DNA of 64,000 nucleotides from Apostichopus japonicus (lineage: Eukaryota > Echinodermata > Holothuroidea > Aspidochirotida > Stichopodidae), in NCBI RefSeq assembly GCF_037975245.1, contig NC_092583.1:17816764-17880763 (forward strand). Direction: 5' to 3'. Every line of letters begins with the position of its first letter. The stretch's first letter is position 1. The notes beneath the pieces were generated by a model. The model saw only the letters and a program-made list of their open reading frames with translations, was not told the origin of the DNA and searched no databases. Positions 14,701 through 27,375 of this stretch are shown here, piece by piece. Both the position numbers and the translations under genes were made by a program.

Positions 14701-15580
14701 AGACAGTTTCCTTGATATGCAAGCAACCAATCAGAAGCTTATAGACGGTGTTCCTGTTACCAAACCAACCAATCTGAAACAACCAGAAAGTGCCTCTGCT
14801 ACCCAAACAACCAATGAGATCGACAGTGTTGGTAATATCTCAATAACAATTCCTCCATCTGATGTCAATACTACCAACCAGGAGTTACAAATCAAAAAGG
14901 TCCAAAGTGAAAAACAGATTGATAAAGAAATGGACAACAACATTTCACAAGAGAGTCTTTTCCTAGAAACTAACACTTTATTACCTGTTATTAGAAAATA
15001 CACATATGTTACCATTAAATGTCCAAAATGCAATTTGAAAGTGGGAATGTTCAAACTATCCGGTCGGCACAGGTGTGAAAGGACTAGCAAAGATATACTA
15101 TGTGAAGACTGTGGCATAGTGACCTCACTCACCACTTATCGCCGACATTACCAGATAGTACATTGCAAGAGTAAACCAGTCAAAAAAGTCAAATGTTCTC
15201 TTTGCGAAAAGGAAGTTTTTGAGAAGACTATGAGAAAGCACATGACAAGACATCACAGTGGTAAAAACTGGCAGGTGAAATGTCCTATATGTGGTAAGCA
15301 ACTAGCATCCTCCCATCAGCTCCGTAAACATGAAGCAATCCATCGAGCTGAACTGCCACACAAATGTAACATCTGCTACCGTAGTTTTGCCCAGCGGACA
15401 AACATGACTAACCACATGAGGCAGCACACCGGTGAACAACCATATAAATGTGATCACTGCTCCAAGTGTTTCACACACAAAGTCAGTTTGAAAACTCATC
15501 TCAAAAAGTACCATGGCATTGACCTTTGGAAAGAAGGTCACACAGGAGGTGGTAGACCAAAAAAGACCAAAAAGGATTAA
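5733..15580 (+). CDS. C2H2 zinc-finger protein ZNF-A, eight exons, 1199 residues
   Basis: Exons 5733-5779, 6031-6183, 7138-8193, 8855-8917, 9382-9678, 10583-10666, 13056-13508 and 14134-15580 join in one open frame of 3600 nt. Every intron interrupts a codon after its second base and has GT...AG ends. The N-terminus (MEADAHVEKEESEPPG) is acidic. Exon 3 (352 codons) is Ser/Thr/Pro-rich and probably disordered, ending in a YLFSIPAGLRKPL segment. Exon 7 is strongly basic (KLKPKEGLKVSPTEVQRKAY, then KKKK). The last exon has one isolated CX2CX12HX4H finger at about residue 732, a second acidic linker with near-repeats built on TNQK, and a cluster at about 1013-1174: a CX2C...HxC ribbon-like unit, then five C2H2 fingers, two linked by TGEQPY. 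The tail GIDLWKEGHTGGGRPKKTKK has an AT-hook-like GRPK. Probable nuclear DNA-binding protein; target unknown. The ATG at 5733 is the first methionine of the joined frame, but an upstream exon is not excluded. Confidence 0.85.
8220..8560. repeat. degenerate AT-rich repeat in ZNF-A intron 3
   Basis: Irregular copies of an approximately 50-bp motif containing attgattgtgaaccca and aattgaaat recur several times. They are too diverged for a clean period. Confidence 0.4.
9922..10320. repeat. 62-bp tandem repeat, about 6.4 copies
   Basis: The unit contains gggactcatagaccatatg and tgtaggggctgtcatgtcac. The first copy is diverged (actcataaaccaaatgacc); the others differ mainly at one A/G position (tgacctg versus tggcctg). 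The array lies in the ZNF-A intron between exons 9382-9678 and 10583-10666. Confidence 0.95.
10799..12271. repeat. 28-bp minisatellite, about 52 copies
   Basis: Unit consensus is gagtactgagtggtatgactgacacatt, here split as gagtactgag and tggtatgactgacacatt. Common variants have gcactg or gccctg in place of tactg, plus rarer gatacatt and ggcacatt forms. It fills much of the ZNF-A intron 10667-13055. All three minus-strand frames are open through most of it, giving long repetitive open frames (a 28-residue repeat containing CQSYHS and SVIPL) that I do not regard as genes: 28 is not a multiple of 3, so each frame reads the same repeat and no unit carries a stop. Confidence 0.97.
13840..13892. 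repeat. short tandem repeat, about 18-bp unit
   Basis: The motif acatcatcagtacacttcagt is repeated about 2.5 times in the last ZNF-A intron. Confidence 0.7.
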
Positions 15581-16129
15581 ATTCATATTCTACTCGGCAC
15601 TGTAAAAGGACAAGAGGTTCTGTCATACCCAATGGGTTAGAGAGGAGCAAAATGCATCCCCCCTTACCATCCTTTAGAATAACTGATGGGAAGATCTCCA
15701 AACTCCAGTTGTACTTTTCCCTTATACACAATGGCTACTGCTGCATTGGTATTAAATTATATATGTATTTATAGTATAGAAATTGCTCACTCTAGTTTAA
15801 AAGCATTTTTAAGTTGTTGTTCTTGTATTTTTCTACTCGCCAAAGTTTTCCACAATAATAGTATGACTCTTGCCATTTCAGTGTTTATGCCATTGTAGCC
15901 AAAAGATATAACCATAACAGAGCATTAGGCACACTCAACAAGATATTCTTTGTTCTACTTAACGATTATATTCTTCTAGATCTCAGGTAGCACACAGCGA
16001 ACATTTTAACCTGTAAATATTTTTATCAGGTACAACAAAAGTGTACTTCGTATATCTCTAGTTAATTGTATTTCTTACCTAATTTTTTATTCCTAAAGGA
16101 ATCTATGCGTTGGTGATGACATGTGTTTC
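15581..16129. other. 3' flank/UTR of ZNF-A
   Basis: This stretch begins directly after the stop codon, has no coding signal and is AT-rich. A candidate polyadenylation signal AATAAA lies farther on at about 16884, so the 3' UTR might extend through the repeat at 16130-16520; the true 3' end cannot be fixed from sequence alone. Confidence 0.4.
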
Positions 16130-16520
16130 ACAATTTGACACCAAATGACTGTTGACCTCCACCAAAAACAATAGGCATCTTGTACTCAATGTGGTACTTC
16201 TACACACCACCCAAGCTTCCCTTCTTGAGATATCATGTTTACAAGGTTAGCACAAATTAACCCCTGGTGACCCCACATGACCTTTAACCTCCACTGTGGT
16301 ATTTCTACACACCCAAACATGAGATCTGCCCAAGCTTCCCTTCTTGAGATATCATGTTTACAAGGTTAGCACAAACTAACCCCTGGTGACCCCACATGAC
16401 CTTTAACCTCCACTGTGGTATTTCTACACACCCAAACTTGAGATCTGCCCAAGCTTCCCTTCTGGAGATATCATGTTTACAAGGTTTTCATAAGTTGACC
16501 CCTAGTGACCCCAAATGACC
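16130..16520. repeat. about 120-bp tandem repeat, 3 copies, with TGACCTTTAACCT motifs
   Basis: Each copy contains cccaagcttcccttcttgag, atatcatgtttacaaggtt, a TGACCCC(A/T) segment and a TGACCTTTAACCT motif (16278-16290, 16397-16409). Related stretches with TGACCTTTGACCT occur at 29986 and 58312, so the unit probably comes from an interspersed family. Confidence 0.75.
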
Positions 16521-16986
16521 TCCATAAAGAACAATAGGCTTCTTGTACTTAATGTGGTACATCTACACACCAAAATGAAATTGGTCTAACCTTTCATTCT
16601 TGAGATATGGTGTTTACAAGCTTGGTATCACAAACTCATCACACATACGCCATCATGATAACAAAGGTTACGATTACCCTCAAAAACCAAAATTATCTGA
16701 ATTGATCTTGTTACACATGAACCCCATTTTATGGTGCCACTGATGTGGCTGTCCTCAGAATAATTTGAACTAGGTGCAAACTGTACAGTAGGCTATACTT
16801 CCAGGATACAAGTGTGTAATCCTAGAAGTCTAAAAGCCTTAGTTTCTCTAACCATTTGCTTTTTTCAAGTATTTTTGTACAGAAATAAACAGTCCTAAAA
16901 GCAACAATCTTAATTGTATTTTGTACTCATTTACTAATGTTGTGTGGTTTGAGACATGGCATTGCACACACTTCCAGCATTATTGA

Positions 16987-19900
16987 TTATAATTCCTCTA
17001 CATGGCTATGCTTAGGCATAGTTGTAGCTGCATCAGCATTCACCATAACATGATAGTAAAAATTAATTGTCTCTTGGAGATTTATAAGGCTGATTCTTTC
17101 GTTGATGCCATGGAAACGCTGAAGATCACTCGGTAGCATAAACGTTGGACAAACACGGTATATCTGTTTGGTCATATTCCAGTAAAACTTTGTATCTGTG
17201 TTTCCTATGGACATACCTGAGTTTGGAACAATAAGTTAATAAATGGTGAAAAAAGGAGCACCAACACCCTTTTAACAAATATTCATTCAGTGTGTAATGG
17301 TTATTGTGGCATGGCTACCATGACGGAGGGTCACGGCTACTGCACAGGGAGGGTCATGGCTACTGTGACAGGGAGGGTCACGGCTACCGTGACAGGGAGG
17401 GTCACGGCTACCGTGACAGGGAGGGTCACTGCTACCGTGAAAAATTTGGGGCCAATACTTATAATTCAGAAGTGTAGCAGGTTAATCCAGTGATAACTTA
17501 TTGTTGCCAGGCAACATAAGACAACAGTTATGAAACTAGAGCAGTTAGTCTGGGTATAAGTTTCATGGTTTATCTTTTAAATCTTACAAAATCCTAATTT
17601 TAGTATTTTGAACATAATTGGTCTATCTTGCATATTTGAAGACAACTTTCAATTCATTTTAGTTACAGAATAATGGATCCACACTTGTATCAACAATAGT
17701 TATTCAAATATGGACACACATTGATATCATAAAATCTTTCATATTGTAATTTTCTGCCCAGAATTGTTACATAAACATATAACCAAGCTGTAAGCACTAT
17801 ATCCAGTTGGGTCTTTCAACTGATAATGAATTTCAGGGAATCATTTAGATAAGCATTTTTTACATTTATTGATCTGTTTATTATAAGAAAATGAAAATTC
17901 TTCTTTGTTGTGAATCAATTTGGTAATTTTGCCATGCAATAACTAATTCCCTGAGCTGTTTTTAAGTTAAAAGTAAATCAAATTTACCTGGTGCAATAAG
18001 TGCTGTTGGGAAGACTTGCTTGAGGCTGCGGGCTATCACTTGGTATCCAAAGACTTCATCCCCGTACGGTGAGATAGGTGCGGGATCAATATCCCACTCC
18101 TCTCTTTGCTGAATCTTCACTCTGGGATCACTGATCAGTTTCCGATCATATTCAATAACCTAAACAGAAAATATAGCAATTGAGGCACTGGCAGTATAAA
18201 CGTACTGATGAAGAATGCTTTAACATTTATAGAATGCGTAATGAACAACTCAAAAACACAGCAGGGAAACTGATACATCACAACATGACTTAATCAAAGA
18301 TTCATTTCTAAGGTCAGCCTTGTCTATGGAGAAAAATTACAAGAATCAGTCTTCACACCCTCCCCCCAACCCCCCCCCCCCCCCAACCTCAAATGGAGTG
18401 ATCTGTCTAACAGCTCACTATTGATTGTAACTATTGATTATAACTTTCAGAATATGTGGGTGTATATAGTGATTTCCAAAGATTGTGATATTAATTATGA
18501 ATACTGGTTTTTACCAATATTCAAGACACTATAACATTACATTAACCTGTCCATAACAACTTGAATAAGTATAGCTACTGACATATGACATCAAATTGAG
18601 GATATATTGGTGAGACACAATGACATAGACTGCTAGTCAAAGGAAAACCAGGAAGGTTACCTATTTGAGAGATATATACATGCCTTGTGCAGGAGGTCGT
18701 ACTGGATTGAGGACAGTGGACTGAATAGCCAGACTGTCCATCACATTTCTGGTCAGCCTTATTTGAATATACTCACTGTCTGAATTGACTGGGCAGGATG
18801 AATGCGATGGTTAATCACACCCCAAGCAGCTGGTGGCAAAACATTGATCTGTAAAACATAATATCATTCATTTACAGGTATTACAAACTTACCATAGCAA
18901 CACTAAATGAACATATTGGCTGATTAATGTAAAACAAAACTGTTAAATTTGTTAACCAAAAACCATTAAAGGGTAGAGAATTACCTTAGTGCCTCCTCCA
19001 ACCATAGTGACGCTTGAAGTAGTTCGAATTGCTGCATTAGTGGATGGTTTCTGTGACAAGAACCTACAATCAGAAATAGCAATCCACATGAAGGTTACTT
19101 CCAATATGGTATACAAGTAATTTTACTATTCTCAATTTAAATCGATTGGTGTCCTCCTATAGTCTGTGACACTTCTTCCAAAAATGAATATCATTCAACC
19201 TATCGGTAAAGAGAAAAGGTTATAATGGGTGTGACAGTTCCCTGGTCACAAATTTTGAAATTTCTTACATTTCAGAGTATTCACAAATTGTCAAAAGTTT
19301 GCTATTATTGACAATTTGATCTTTTTTAGCATAAGAAATATCAGCACATATTTTCAAATAATAATCCAGCAATTATCTTGTTGGAAGTTCTTATTGGAAC
19401 AACTAGATATTTTTAGTCATTGATTATTGTAACAACATAGCATAATGGGTGAGACAGCTCCCTGGTCCGTGGCACAAATTTCCACCATGAATACTTCTAG
19501 AAGATAACATTAACTAGGAGTGTGACATCAAGGCTTAACAGTATAGTCTCAGTTTCTTAACCTGATGTATACATCATCATGCATATGTGCATTTTACATT
19601 TGCCTGTTGTATGAGACTGCAAAGTTAACCAAAGCTTACACAAATATATGAACAATGACACCTACTGTCTTGTTTGTTACCCATCACCATTAGCTATGAC
19701 TAACAATGTAACAAACATCTCCAACACACAGGTAACCCTACTTAGAAAAGAGGTCACAGCTATACCTACCAGGTCACTAATGGACTGAAAAACCATAAGT
19801 TAGTTAGCACAAACTTGAGAGGAAAAGCAGCCTGCCAGAGAATATTGAGACATTACAGATAATTAGTTCTATTTAAAGGTTAGTATCACACAGAGCTTGG

Positions 19901-22900
19901 CAATAGAGAGGAAATACTTGGAGAAACAGGTAATCCTGGGTGCTGTAAATCTATGAGGTCCAACCACCACCTTTAACCTGTATGATAAGAAAAGTGATGT
20001 AATCAGGAGAGTCCACACCAACTATCCCTTACCTCTACCCTCTCCTGAGAAGTCAAATAATGACCACAAAATATGCCACTATTTCCCTCTTGTATTTCCC
20101 TTTGCATCAAAATAATTGTGATAGGCAGGTGGCAATGATAAAGATAATCAAATCTTGGCAATAAGACATGAAAATATTAGTTACATCAAATTAACATTAT
20201 TTTGTTCCATGATCCATTCATCCCCCAGAGCCAGTTTGCCACTCCCTGCTAACCTTTTACAAAGTAATGTGTCATTAAGTTGCTCCTTGTAAGTATCCTT
20301 ACTACAGTGCTTACCTCTGGAGCTAAAGCTTCAAGTAAAGCTTTCTCTGGGCCACGACCAAACATGACAGGATGTTGATTTTGTTCAATTCTGTCAATAG
20401 GAAATGTGAAAATAGCTACAAATTGAATGCCATTTACAAGCACACACACACACATAGATATACCACAAACATACAAATGTATGCATGCTATCATGATAGC
20501 AAATGTCACTGATAACATCATACCAAACTCAAACCTCTTTAAAGAGGTAACAATTGTTAGCTGCATCTGAAGTATTTGACAGGGTCATATCTCTCATTTG
20601 AAACAACTCGTTCTGAAAGTTTGACATTTCAACTGATAAAATGTATAAACTTTCTGTGAAAAACAAAAATGTTCTTCAAAATTTCACTGGTTTGAATACA
20701 TTTCCTTCACCTGGATTATAATTTACTTCTGCCTCTGAGTAGAGGTTCAAATAGGATTCATCACCCAGCAGTCCTGTGCAACAACAGGAATGATTTGATA
20801 AGAGTATGAACCTGATGATGTATTTCTGAGGATATTCGAGACAACACATCATTTTCTTAAGGTGCCCTCAATCATATTATATGTCTTCCATTATAAGTTA
20901 ATCTGACAGGAGCATGCTTTAGAAACACTCAGCAGAACTAGCTAGCCTTCATGAAGTGCAGTCTGTCCAGTAATGGTTAAGATATACAATATGAAGTTTT
21001 ACCTGGATAAAGCCTTTGCAAGAACACCAATGTTAGACTCCTTTCCTGGCATTGATGAATGACCGGATGGAATGTCCTCAACAGAGACATTTAATGTAAC
21101 CGCTCCCTTCTCTGCGACACCGATTCTGAAAGGAGATTTAGAGTCAGAGTACCGTAATGGAAGGACTGTATATATATGTACACAGAGGTACAATTAGAGA
21201 CAACCATTATTATTTGCTTAGTGGCCTTCAAAATGTCTGCCTACTGCCTACCTCTGGATTTTATCCGATGGGACAATTTCATTGGTCTGTCTAATTATTG
21301 TAACATACACTGTGGTTTCCTGCCAGTTCCATAAGCAGACATAGCAATGCTCAGCACACTTTCCTTGCAGTTAAAGTTTACTGACGATTTTCCCTGTGGT
21401 AACGTCTACGGTTTAGAAGTACGCCTCAAAAGCTGGCTGGAGAAGCCCAGATATCAAAAAGGCATAAGAAAAGTTCTTGTTAGAATTTACCACTTACAAG
21501 GCCACGGCTGGTTCTACCCAATCAAGGACCCCCTTAAGTACAGTCATTCCCTCATCCAGAAGAAACTGAAGGTCTTCGGTACGAGCTGCAAGCACTTTAC
21601 TAATTGCTTCGGCTCCTTGGTGGCCAGACACCTGCAAATTCAGTAAATCATTTGACGTACTTTTATCCATGAAATAAGAAATGATAAGTTAGGCAGAATT
21701 TACCAAAAACTGCAACTGCGCTTGATCGTCAAATTGATATAAAATTGATATTTTAACCAATTCACATATATATGTAATAAATATTTCAGCCAATTCATAT
21801 ATATATGTAATACATATTTCAACCAATTCACATATATGTCATACATATTTCAACCAATTCACATACATAGGTGATACATATTTCAACCAATTCACATATT
21901 ATATGGGATACACATTTCAAACAATTCACATACATAGGTGATACATATTTCAACCAATTCACATATATGTGTCATACATATTTCAACCAATTCACATACA
22001 TAGGTGATACATATTTCAACCAATTAACATATTATATGTGATACATATTTCAACCAATTCACATATATATATGTGACTCATATTTACACCAGAATGACTA
22101 CTTTGGAATACATACTCCAACATCTAGGAATTTGTCTAAATCATTTACCTCTTCATCATGGCCTAGTCCGATAAAGAATGACCTGTGTGGGGGATTTCCA
22201 CTCTTCAAACGAAATTCCAATGCCTCCATGATACCCTACTGGAAATAAATTACAAACATAGACAAAGGGTTACTGGTGGCCTCCAAAAAACCATAAGAAG
22301 GATTCACCCAACGCCTCCATGATACCCTACTGGAAATAAATTACAAACATAGACATAGGGTTACTGGTGGCCTCCAAAAAACCATAAGAAGGATTCACCC
22401 AACGCCTCACACTAACCATGCACAGTTGCTCAGTCTTTAGACATTACTTGAACTATATAATTGAATTACCTTTTTAATCACAAATCGAGTTAGATTATTA
22501 CCAAGTACAACTTGTACAAATGTGTTATTTTGTCAACTATTCCTTATAATATACTTTCAGCACACAGTGTCTGTGACTAGAAACATAACATTGAATATAT
22601 GGAAATTATTGCCTATATTATTTCCTTTAGGCTACAGCTATGGATAATGTTTCAATGAATAACAAACCTTGCCTGGACAAAACAAAATTGATACCATTGC
22701 TTGATAAGTTAGTGTAATTGAGGGGTGAAAAGTAGGAAAACCATGGATGGACACATTGAGTCACTTACCACAATTGTATTTTTATTATCAATTGTACCTC
22801 GTCCATAAAGATATCCATCCTTAATTCTTCCTTCAAATGGTGGCACTTCCCAAATTTGATCATCTACAGGGACAACATCCATGTGTCCCATTAAGAGATA

Positions 22901-23612
22901 GGGTTTCAAGGAGGGATCAGACCCCTGTACTGTGTACAAGAGACTGTAAGTATTGACTACTTCTCTTTTGATGAACTTTGAACTGTGAATATGGGGATAT
23001 GCTGTAGAGAAAGAACAAAAATATATCACTGCTTGGCATAAAAACAATTCATGAGATGATTAAAGTCAGCTGGTTATTATTAGTTTGACTGCAAATGTTT
23101 AATTTGTTATCATAATATCATTTCGCCACAAACTAGTTAATTGTACATGTATTTAAGTGAGTATATAATCAATATGTTCCAAAGTATTAACATACTCAAT
23201 TATCAATTCATCATTTTGCATAAAATTACTACTTATTTAAGTCAACATTCTAACCTTTCAATAGCATCTCCATACTCATATGATAGTATTTCATAACAAA
23301 TTGCAGAAAAGACAATGTTCATGACTCATTTAACTTACATTTTTCTAACAAATGATGTACTTGTTTAATTTCTGCAAGCATGATATTGGAAGAGCTCCAG
23401 GCGATGGTTTTGATTTGCAGTATCTCCTGAAAGTTTGAGATCATGGCATCTGTTAACTTAATGAAGTCTGCATCTGAAGGAGAACATTGGCCAACATTTG
23501 GTTGCTGGGAGGGGTAAGTCAATGTCCTAATCAACATCAAAGTTACCAAGACAATGAGTCCCACAAAGAAAACCTTTGACAGATAGCTGAATATCCCTGT
23601 CATTCTGCACAT
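16987..23612 (-). CDS. PM20D1: PM20D1-like M20 peptidase (N-acyl amino acid synthase/hydrolase), eleven exons, 513 residues
   Basis: Exons from the 5' end: 23612-23339, 23001-22769, 22235-22149, 21631-21498, 21125-21003, 20390-20315, 19831-19770, 19063-18985, 18848-18777, 18159-17988, 17216-16987. They join to 1542 nt without a stop, close to the roughly 500 residues of vertebrate PM20D1. Residues 14-28 ([14 protein letters not shown]) form a hydrophobic signal or anchor segment. M20 zinc-site motifs are present: GHMDVVPV (His131, Asp133), [10 protein letters not shown] (Asp163), GLGHDEE (Glu197 general base, Glu198), LLDEG (Asp224) and RFHGINE (His473). The dimerisation-domain segment [10 protein letters not shown] and the [16 protein letters not shown] strand also match the family. 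Family members condense or hydrolyse fatty acids and amino acids, usually outside the cell. A second in-frame ATG four codons on could be the start. An AG just 5' of the ATG suggests an upstream non-coding exon. The protein looks intact. Confidence 0.95.
17317..17440. repeat. 24-bp GC-richer minisatellite, about 5 copies
   Basis: The unit is ggctaccgtgacagg followed by gagggtcac. It lies in the last intron of PM20D1, about 100 bp from the final exon. Confidence 0.9.
21745..22085. repeat. about 40-bp AT-rich tandem repeat, 8 copies
   Basis: Copies share catatttcaaccaattcaca followed by a variable TATA-rich spacer (tatatatgtaata, tacataggtgata). It lies in the PM20D1 intron between exons 3 and 4. 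Confidence 0.9.
22222..22405. repeat. 91-bp tandem duplication spanning the PM20D1 exon 3 acceptor
   Basis: The unit starts at gcctccatgataccctactg and recurs 91 bp later (22313), with a short third start at 22404. Seen on the minus strand it carries the splice acceptor and the first codons of exon 3 (GIMEA). The copies differ at only a few bases, so the duplication is recent. Confidence 0.95.
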
Positions 23613-23762
23613 TAAGAACCTGTGAATGAAAATAGTTAAATATAAACATCAATAGCTTACATGAATTGCATATATCCCTGTCAGCCTGTACATTAGAGCC
23701 TGCAAATGAAAATAGTTAAATCTAAATATCAATATCTTACATGAATTGTAAAACAGGGATCC

Positions 23763-24132
23763 TTAAAGGCATTGAAGACTCGCCCCAAACCGCGTGCCGC
23801 CCTCTGAAAAAGTTAACTTTCGTTGCTTGCAAGTGAAGTTTTTTTCTTGTCCCTACAAAATGCAGACAGTAATGAAACGTGATACCTTGTTATATTTTAT
23901 CTAGACCTAAGATGTCCATCGCTGCTATATACACTGTGATGTGGGTATATTGACCGTAGCTGCATGTATTGACGTACTGTACACTAGTGTCTAATTACCG
24001 ACGGTAGCAAGCTGTGTTTGTATTTTCTGGGATCGATGGTGGTGTCTAACACTTCTGTTACATCTCATTCGAAACTAGGTCAGATTACCGGCATGAGACA
24101 TTTCTTTGTGCGCAAGTCTTCACTCCCTTTAA
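23763..24132. mobile_element. TTAA-flanked MITE, family 1, copy A
   Basis: The 370-bp element begins TTAAAGGCATTGAAGACTCG and ends GCGCAAGTCTTCACTCCCTTTAA (split here: GCGCAAGTCTTC, ACTCCCTTTAA), so the ends are inverted repeats bounded by TTAA. An inverted copy, highly similar along its whole length, lies at 33130-33496. TTAA targets are typical of piggyBac-like elements, but no transposase is present and the superfamily is inferred. It lies 150 bp upstream of the PM20D1 coding start. Confidence 0.8.
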
Positions 24133-27100
24133 AGCTCCAAAATATTCATATTATATATCAATGATGATCATGGATGAAACAACTACACACTAAGGTATAA
24201 AAGAAAGAACGAATATTAACTTCTGTAACTTTCTTTGATCTTTTGTATTGTAGTCTCACTTACTATCCGGGTATACAATTGAAGTAGTCTACTTATAACA
24301 AACTGTGCAATACTGACTTTATAATTCTGTCATAGGACCTAAGTTATTATATAAATATGCCTCAGAAAGTATCATTTGCTTTCTTTTTAATTATTTCTTG
24401 GGAGGTACCCCAAGACCTGCCTACTGTACATGGGAATTAACATGAAATATGCAACCACCAAAACACTCAGAGGCCCTCATATTTCCACCATCCCTTTAAA
24501 AGTATAGTTTCAGTCGATAGCCCTTGATATCAAAATTGACTCAAAGTGAGATTGGAGGGGGGGGGGGGTCAACATTGATATCATGTTGATTTGGAAGATA
24601 TGGACAAATAACACATAACTGATACAATACTAATACCACAACATGCCAATGACTGACTGAACAAAGACCAGTTCTTGCAAATTATACAAGGCTCCATATA
24701 GCATTGCTTGTGTGTGCCCTATACCTTCATCTTCGAGTTGTTAGTAAGACCTAAACTAGGTCTTTCATAGCCTCACGTAATGCCCTGGCCTAACTTGGGC
24801 CTAATGTTATTCTTTATTTATCATAGTATTACTGGTGATTATCCACCGCCCCTTACATTTTCGTAATCTGCTATTGTAGAGTTTAAATGTTCTACCAAGT
24901 ACCAGTTGAATCGTGGATGAGCCCGTGTTACTGTCGTGACATGAAATCTTGTGACACTGATTTGATCACCCCAAGAGCACAGCACCACTCCAATGTTCAC
25001 CCTAGCGAAATTGTCGGGCATGCAATGATTGCAGGTAATACGTCACCATGCTACTCTCTAAAAGTATGTTTGTTCTAACCGTACATTAGAGCCAAATACC
25101 TAGGTTACGCTACCGAGCACGAGAGATGTGTAACGCACAGTACGAAAGTCAAGGTGAGCTATCTCAATCTATCAATTGATAAGAATCAGACAAAAGAAAT
25201 AGCTCAGTACCTTGGTCTCTTACTACGTGATTGCGCAATATCCAGGGGCTTCTAACTGCAGCTCCCTGGATGGCATACCACGAGTACGTCACTTTGTCGG
25301 CGTCTGTGATTCCCCCCCCCCCCCACCCTTCCTATGTACAAACCTTGCCACAAGCGTCCGGTACGCTTGTCTCATCAAATGTACCTACTTGCTACCCATC
25401 TGCGCATATATCGGCCTTTGTTTTCAAAATAGTGGTAAATTAGGTTCCGACCCCAACGCATTTTGCTACGGTATTCCATACAATGTTCGGTTCCTCGAAA
25501 GTTACCAAATCGGATGCATTTTCTGGACAATTGAATGAGAGAAAACTCACTGCAATGAAATGGCTTGGCAATGATTAAACAATAAGGACCGTTTGAGAAC
25601 TATGTACGTCTGATACATAACAATTTAATATAACATGGGCTGAATAATTCAATCCTTTCTGTTACTTTAAAACAGAGGTATTCATTCCTTGTATGTGCAG
25701 TTCTGTAAAATCACCAAAGTTGTTTGTTTGCAAGAACAATTGATCTAAAAGATCAACTGATATTGATCTCCACACCTCCTTTATCCATAACTCTTGGCTA
25801 GAACTTTGAAGATTAGTTTTGCTTCTTTCATATCACAGCTTTTCTCAGTTACCATCTAGCCTCTAAAGTTTCATCTTGTGATGTGGTATTACATCAACTG
25901 AGGTCAGGTACTAAGAAAGCTTAAGATAGAAAATGATGAGCAAACATTAAGACTGGTTGCCCATGTATTCAAATTATATCTCAAACAGCTTATAACTTAA
26001 TATAAAACATACTGAAATACACACAACTCTAGTTATCAAATTCTTTAAGGTCCAAACCCAGATGTGAGCAGTACCATAGCCTCCCAAGATCTCCCCACAA
26101 AGGATGACCAACTTGTCACAGCCCATTGTCATTATACAAATATATATTGAACAGTGGTCAATCAGAAAAAGAAAATGAAAACTGCACTGAAAGATACCTC
26201 TACAAATTAATATAACATTTGCTCCCCCCCCCCCCCCCCCCAACCCGCCTCCCGTTTCTATTCATATGTTTCAAATATAACGATAAAGCTAATTCCTTAT
26301 TGAAAAGAATGAAGGAAAATAAAGGAGAGATTGGAATTCTGATAAAAGTACTAGATATTTCTGAGATATTTCAACAGATTTATAATTATTTCTGATGTGG
26401 CACAAAGTTAAACAATCTTCCTGTCTAAAGCTAAACTTTCTAAGCTTTCTGAGATATAAAAAATGTATAAAAAAAAAGAAGATGGGCAGCTCAGCAGTAT
26501 AAACCACTGCCAATTCTCTATAGTTTTGGCACATGATATGGACAGTGGTTATGTTACTTACATTAGCAGCAAATGTTTGTAAATGACATTTAGGCATTAG
26601 AAAGAGTTAATTGTGGCACTTCCATGAAGGGCCTCCAAGGGCCCAGGCTTTAAATAACATTCAAATTAATAGCTCATGATACTCAAGATATGAATTGTAA
26701 CCTTCGGTCCAATGACTTCTCTCAATAGTATATTCCTTCCTTTACATTCTAGCCATTCCCCTCAGTATGGTTTAATCCCTGGGTGAAGTCACCTAGACTA
26801 ACAAAAGGTTAATTTAGTACACTGCTTGAATATTAGAGACATGCTTTAATAAATATGTAACAATATCAGACAATACCTGTATTAATACATGATGAAGCAA
26901 CATTATAAATGGTAAAAACTTTGCAATGTGTCTAGCATAAAAATATTGTGAGTACATTTTCAAGTATGATACATCATTTTGTCACACAAAATTACTGTAT
27001 ATCTTAATATGAACCATATTATAACACTAAGGTCAATCTAGAACAACCCTCTTTGTCAATTTACAGCCACGATTTATTTAAATATCTGTACAAATTTGTA

Positions 27101-27375
27101 ATAATACTGAATGGGAGATCAACTTCTCACTTGAAAAGTGGACTTACACTGTACAAACTATACATACTTGTTATACTGTAAAATAAAACTGACTGCTCGA
27201 GAAAGATATTAGTTATCTGATATGGTAGGACAATATGCAACATCATCAACCTAACAACGAGACATGATTTATATACAACTCTCCCGGAAGCAACCTTGTC
27301 TTATAAATTATTATCATTGTCTATACCAGACTTATTTATATATAGTTAATCACAAGCCACATTACCTTGCATTAA
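24133..27375. other. intergenic: PM20D1 5' flank and ZNF-B 3' flank
   Basis: No coding exon is supported. The part at about 24830-25520 has more CpG than its surroundings and could hold the PM20D1 promoter and non-coding first exon (inference). Homopolymer runs occur: G at about 24556, C at about 25312 and C at about 26224. The rest is featureless AT-rich DNA. Confidence 0.4.

Noticed and set aside
14731..15135. 134-codon minus-strand frame
   Set aside because: Shadow of the ZNF-A last exon; the plus strand has zinc-finger motifs and matching splice phase.
25212..25538. 108-codon plus-strand frame near the possible PM20D1 promoter
   Set aside because: It runs through a C homopolymer and has no domain or splice support.
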